NCBI GenBank assembly: GCA_031255415.1
Contig: JAIRSO010000033.1
Span: 1-38,984, forward strand
DNA length: 38,984 nt
DNA from: Oscillospiraceae bacterium
GTDB taxonomy: Bacteria; Bacillota; Clostridia; Christensenellales; Aristaeellaceae
Reading direction: 5' to 3'
The notes beneath the pieces are model-generated. The model saw nothing but the letters and a program-made list of their open reading frames with translations, did not search any database and had not been told where the DNA came from. A program made the position numbers and the translations under genes. Shown piece by piece: positions 35,313 through 38,984 of the stretch (position 1 is the first letter of the stretch; each line of letters starts with the position of its first letter).

Positions 35313-37916
35313 TTACGCGATCCCGCTAGCGTCGTACTCGAAGCGGTATGTCCCGGCGGGCAGCACAGCAGCCGCCGATCCGTTCTTTCGCTTCATTATA
35401 TTAACGCGCGGGTATGCCGCCGCCAGCGCGTCCGCGTCCGCGCCCGGGAATACAACGTCGCCCGTGCCGCCGAACGGCACCGTGATCGTCCAACGGAACC
35501 TGCCGTCCTCTATCGCCCAATCCGAGACGTACAGCCCTATCGGCGATTCGAATCTAAGCGAAGCGCACGGCAGGCGCTTGTCGGGTTTCGGCGCGATCAA
35601 CGCGCTCCGGAACCCTGGCGCGCCTTCGGTCGGCGCAATGCCGCACACGTCCCGGAACACCCACTCCATAACCGCTCCGTAGGCATAATGGTTAAGGCTG
35701 TTCATCGTTATGTCCGATATGCGTCCGTCGGGGAGTATCGCGTTCCAGCGTTCCCAGACGGTAGTCGCGCCCATGTCCACCTCGTACAGCCAGCCGGGCA
35801 TTTCCTCGTTGAGCAGCAGCGAGTAGGCGATATCGGTCATGCCGGCCTCGCACAGCGTCCTGCACAAGTACGCGGTGCCCACAAACCCGGTGCGCAGTTT
35901 GCCCTTGGATTGATCGAACTCGCGGCGAAGCAGGGCGGCCAGTTTCTCGCGCGAATTAGGCGGCGCGAAGTCCATGAACAGGCTGATGACGTATCCGGTT
36001 TGAGTGGTCTGCGCCAGCGCGCCGCCCGGCGTGAAGTATTCGTGGCGCAGAGCGCGGACGATCTCGTCCTTAAGCTGTCCGTACTTGAGCGCGTCCTCCG
36101 TCCTGCCCAGCGCTAGCGCGGCGTTCGTCAGCAGCGACACGGAATAGTAGTAATATGCCGACGCGAGGAAGTAGTCGTCGGTACCGCCTTTCGGACTGCC
36201 GTCCTTAGTATCCGGCGCTAACCAGTCGCCGAAGTGGGAGCCGTCCCGCCATAACCGGGCGCCGCCGTTAGCCTCGTCATGCCGATAGAGCCACTCCACC
36301 CATGCTTGCATGTTTTGATACTGCTTCGTCAGCAGCGCCCTGTCGCCATAGAAGACATACGCCGTCCATGGGATGACGGCCGCTGCGTCCGCCCACGCGC
36401 ACGCGGCGGCGCCCAGGAACGGCAGCGACGGCACCGTATGCGGCACGGCTCCGTCATGCAGTTCCTGTTCCATCAGCATGTCATACATATATTTGTCATA
36501 AAACGCCGCGGCGTCGGTCTGATAGCACGCTGTGCCCGCGAACGCCTGCGCGTCGCCGGTCCAGCCCATGCGCTCATCCCTCTGCGGGCAGTCGGTCGGC
36601 ACGTCGAGGAAGTTGCCCAGCTGCCCCCACAGCACATTCTCGGCGAACCGGTTCAGCTTCGGGCTGCTTGACTCAAACCAGGCGGTGCGCTGAAGCTCGC
36701 TGTGTATGACCACGCCTGTAAAATCCCCCGGCTTGGGGTTATCGAACCCGATCAGCTGGACGTATCTGAACCCGTAGAACGTGAACCTCGGGCGCACAGC
36801 CTCGCCGGAGCCGTCCGATATATAATGATACTCCTGCTTCGCCGAGCGCAGATTATCGCGAAAGACATTGCCGTCCTGCAGCAACTCGAAGTAATTTAAC
36901 CGCACGCGCGCCCCGCGCGGCATGCTCGCGTTGAACTCTAGGTATCCGGTGATCTCCTGCCCTAGATCCAGAACGGTCTCGCCGGCGGGGGTCGTGAACA
37001 CGGACGCGGGTTTCAGCCTGCGCGCCGCTCTCACGGGCGGCGACAGCCGATCCATCAACGCCGCGCGATCCAGTTTATCATTGACGTACTCGACCGCCGG
37101 AACGCCGACGCTCGACTGGAACGTCGCGTCATAAGTCTCTCCATCATAAATATTATCATTACTGAACGGAGAGTCCGACACGATCCACGATCCCGGCTGC
37201 GTGGATACGACCTCGTATGCGCCGTCCTGATAATAAATATGCAGTTCCAGTTTCAGCGCCTGGGTATCGCCCGCCAGCTTGCTCGTGTCGCGGAATCCGA
37301 AGCGGCCCATATACCATCCGTTGCCCAGACGCGCGCATAGCGTGTTCTCGCCCCGCCTCAGCAGCGCGTCCGCGTCGTATGTCTGAACCTGGATCCATTT
37401 GGCGTACTGGTTACAGAACGGCGCGAAGAACTCGTCGCCGACCTTTGACCCGTTCAGCTCCAGCTCGTACAGGCCTACGCCCGCCGCGTATATCCGCGCC
37501 GAGCGGATCGGCTTGTCCGCGCTGAACGTCCGGCGGATCGTCAGATCCCCTTTGACCGATCCCGCCGGAGCGGTGATCCATCGCGCGGTCCACGGTTCGT
37601 CCATCTTGCCCGTCTCGAACCATACCGGATCGGATCGGACGCAGCCGCCTTGATCGTCCTCAACCTGCGCGTCCCAGTAGTAGCGCGTTCGCGGCGCGAG
37701 CGTAACGGGCAGCGGAACGCACAGACTGTCCAGCTCCGCTCTCTCGCCCGTGTCGTACAGTATGCCGCCCATGTCCGGATCGGCCGCGACTCGCACGCGC
37801 GCCCAGCGCTGCGACGAACCGTCGGCCTGATCAACCTTCCAGGACGCGCGCGGCACGCCCAGCGTGAACCCCAGCGGGTTTGCCAGGCGGTTGGTCTTCA
37901 TATCATATAAGCGCAT
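35313..37916 (-). CDS. GH78 alpha-L-rhamnosidase
   Basis: An 867-residue cytoplasmic alpha-L-rhamnosidase, which cleaves terminal L-rhamnose from plant rhamnosides or rhamnogalacturonan oligomers. In order: fibronectin-like N-terminus (NPLGFTLGVPRASW), Bac_rhamnosid_N (RSARIYAAGVGLYELELNG), the concanavalin-like domain, the (alpha/alpha)6 barrel with DCPQRDERMGWTGDAQAF (proposed general acid Glu448) and ATTVWERWNAI, and a C-terminal beta-sandwich. No signal peptide. I chose the ATG at 37916, 5 bases after GGGAGG; the 18 upstream codons of the frame lack homology. Own promoter and terminator. The DGSHFGDWLAP motif is also typical of the family. Confidence 0.94.
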   Translation of the reverse strand: MRLYDMKTNRLANPLGFTLGVPRASWKVDQADGSSQRWARVRVAADPDMGGILYDTGERAELDSLCVPLPVTLAPRTRYYWDAQVEDDQGGCVRSDPVWFETGKMDEPWTARWITAPAGSVKGDLTIRRTFSADKPIRSARIYAAGVGLYELELNGSKVGDEFFAPFCNQYAKWIQVQTYDADALLRRGENTLCARLGNGWYMGRFGFRDTSKLAGDTQALKLELHIYYQDGAYEVVSTQPGSWIVSDSPFSNDNIYDGETYDATFQSSVGVPAVEYVNDKLDRAALMDRLSPPVRAARRLKPASVFTTPAGETVLDLGQEITGYLEFNASMPRGARVRLNYFELLQDGNVFRDNLRSAKQEYHYISDGSGEAVRPRFTFYGFRYVQLIGFDNPKPGDFTGVVIHSELQRTAWFESSSPKLNRFAENVLWGQLGNFLDVPTDCPQRDERMGWTGDAQAFAGTACYQTDAAAFYDKYMYDMLMEQELHDGAVPHTVPSLPFLGAAACAWADAAAVIPWTAYVFYGDRALLTKQYQNMQAWVEWLYRHDEANGGARLWRDGSHFGDWLAPDTKDGSPKGGTDDYFLASAYYYYSVSLLTNAALALGRTEDALKYGQLKDEIVRALRHEYFTPGGALAQTTQTGYVISLFMDFAPPNSREKLAALLRREFDQSKGKLRTGFVGTAYLCRTLCEAGMTDIAYSLLLNEEMPGWLYEVDMGATTVWERWNAILPDGRISDITMNSLNHYAYGAVMEWVFRDVCGIAPTEGAPGFRSALIAPKPDKRLPCASLRFESPIGLYVSDWAIEDGRFRWTITVPFGGTGDVVFPGADADALAAAYPRVNIMKRKNGSAAAVLPAGTYRFEYDASGIA

Positions 37917-37970
37917 TACTGCCTCCCGGCGGCGGCGCTCGCCGCGATTCTGGTGGCATTCCAAACTCAA

Positions 37971-38252
37971 TTACTGCATATTATACATCAGTTTTTGCGG
38001 TAGTCAAGGCGATCCCGCGCCTCGACGTTAAGAAAGTTCGACAGATTTAACCCAACAATGAACAAATATTACCAGTCTATTGCTAGGAACTAACCAATCA
38101 ATTCCTCGTCTAATAAAATATGTGAATCAACGGAATACTTGGAACGCGTGGAAGTATTTGCGCGAACCATTTCCGGAGGTTCACAGATCTGGAACAAGGT
38201 TCACAAATGTTAACATAATTATCATGAGGAGGTTTAAGGAGGGGCAATGAAC
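37971..38252. other. Divergent AT-rich regulatory region
   Basis: No gene. It separates the leftward GH78 gene from the rightward SH3b gene. GH78 has a clear promoter here. For the SH3b gene no strong promoter is visible, but GGTTCACA occurs twice 22-24 bases apart (near 38177 and 38200) just before AT-rich sequence and GAGGAGG/AAGGAGGGG ribosome sites. Confidence 0.5.
37980..38007 (-). promoter_or_regulatory. Promoter of the GH78 gene
   Basis: TTGACT (38002-38007) and perfect TATAAT (37980-37985) are spaced 16 bases on the minus strand. The leader to the ATG at 37916 is about 57 bases. Confidence 0.75.
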
Positions 38253-38984
38253 ATGGCGAAGACAAAGTGGTTCCGGGTACTGGCGGCGGCGCTGACGCTG
38301 GCGCTGTTGATTCCCGCGGGTGGCGCGCTGGCCTCGAGCGTCGGCAGGGGCGGCGTTCTCTACGTGGATACCCCCAACGGCAGCGGCCTGAACCTGCGCA
38401 GCGCGCCGTCCTATGAAGCGTCCGTCATCGCGTCGTACCGTCCGGGCACGGCCGTGACCGTTCTGCAATACGGAAGGTCGTGGTACAAGGTGTCGGTCAA
38501 CTACTGCGTGGGGTACATGGACGCGCAGTATCTGTCCGCCAGCAAGCCCGCGCCCAAACCCGTTCCCGTAAGCCCGAAGCCTGGCTCCGCTTACGCGTAT
38601 GTCAAGACGAACGGCTCGCGCCTGAATCTGCGCGCGACGCCCAGCCGCGCGTCCGCGATACTGGGGCAGTACATGCCCGGCACGCCCGTGATCATCTACG
38701 AGACGATCGGGTCGTGGTACCGCGTCAACATCGGCGGCCAGAACGGGTATGTGATGGCGAAGTATGTATCAGTAGCGTACGGTGAGCCGACCGACAATTA
38801 TTTAAGAGTATATAACCCCAACGGCGGCTCATACGTGAACCTGCGCAGGGGCGCGGGTACTAATTACTCCGTTGTGCAAAAGGTTCCGGTAAACGTGCTG
38901 GTCACGGCGCTGGAACGTGGCGGAGAATGGACAAAGGTCGAGTATAGCGGGAAAATAGGGTACATGAGCAGCTACTTCCTAAAA
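38253..38984 (+). CDS. Exported protein with at least three SH3b domains (partial)
   Basis: The frame is open to the window end (244 codons shown, no stop). Residues 1-27 are a signal peptide (MAKTKWFRVLAAALTLALLIPAGGALA) described here by its hydrophobic core ALTLALLIPAGG. Three bacterial SH3 repeats follow (about 35-95, 115-175 and 185-244), each with the LNLR or VNLR core, a WYKV/WYRV/WTKV strand and GYM or GYV. A Pro/Lys linker (KPAPKPVPVSPKP) lies between the first two. SH3b proteins bind cell-wall peptides; a catalytic domain could follow beyond the window. The ATG at 38253 is 8 bases from AAGGAGGGG; the ATG at 38247 is only 2 bases away. Confidence 0.85.
   Translation, partial: MAKTKWFRVLAAALTLALLIPAGGALASSVGRGGVLYVDTPNGSGLNLRSAPSYEASVIASYRPGTAVTVLQYGRSWYKVSVNYCVGYMDAQYLSASKPAPKPVPVSPKPGSAYAYVKTNGSRLNLRATPSRASAILGQYMPGTPVIIYETIGSWYRVNIGGQNGYVMAKYVSVAYGEPTDNYLRVYNPNGGSYVNLRRGAGTNYSVVQKVPVNVLVTALERGGEWTKVEYSGKIGYMSSYFLK

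Overview
The window looks like chromosome from a GC-rich, anaerobic, Gram-positive-type Firmicute, probably a gut or digester member of Clostridia (a Christensenellales-like lineage is a guess). This rests on a single-polypeptide pyruvate:ferredoxin oxidoreductase, near-consensus TTGACA/TATAAT promoters, strong GGAGG ribosome sites, a MsmX/UgpC-type sugar ABC ATPase with a YesL-like DUF624 protein and a CdaR/PucR regulator, and exported SH3b and CapA-like proteins. I see no rRNA, tRNA, transposase, phage gene or CRISPR array.

Layout. (1) 237-5528, minus strand: a DUF2156 / Eis-like GNAT / amidohydrolase operon, an exported beta-propeller-like protein with its own promoter, and yebC. (2) 5664-12443, plus strand: alpha-xylosidase yicI, a xylose-isomerase-like TIM-barrel protein, lepA, an HD phosphohydrolase and a membrane-anchored CapA-like protein, closely spaced. 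(3) 12565-22602, minus strand: free methionine-R-sulfoxide reductase, nifJ, the overlapping galE-dnaE pair and a DUF3810 membrane protein. (4) 22692-24765, plus strand: a second TIM-barrel isomerase and rmuC. (5) 24963-37916, minus strand throughout: a carbohydrate locus which reads, in transcription order, GH78 alpha-L-rhamnosidase; ugpC, cdaR-like regulator, S41 protease; solute-binding protein, two permeases, yesL-like DUF624, D-galactonate dehydratase dgoD, SDR dehydrogenase. (6) 38253 to the window end, plus strand: an SH3b-repeat exported protein cut by the window edge.

How it may work together. The binding protein and two permeases form a CUT1-type importer. Its ATPase is encoded just upstream with the regulator. 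GH78 and GH31 have no signal peptide, so imported rhamnosides and xylosides would be cut in the cytoplasm. The SDR and dgoD at the end of the importer operon suggest an oxidative (De Ley-Doudoroff-like) route from an aldose or aldonate to a 2-keto-3-deoxy acid; no matching kinase or aldolase is in the window. NifJ would link the resulting pyruvate to acetyl-CoA and reduced ferredoxin.

Most genes are recognisable families. The more unusual points are: a CapA-like protein that has lost most metal-binding motifs; a solute-binding protein whose lipobox reads LAG-Phe instead of LAG-Cys; divergent promoters sharing one -35 element; a long hairpin-rich leader before ugpC; an S41 protease between the regulator and the importer; and short tandem repeats in a convergent intergenic region. 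I found no clearly new defence or mobile system.
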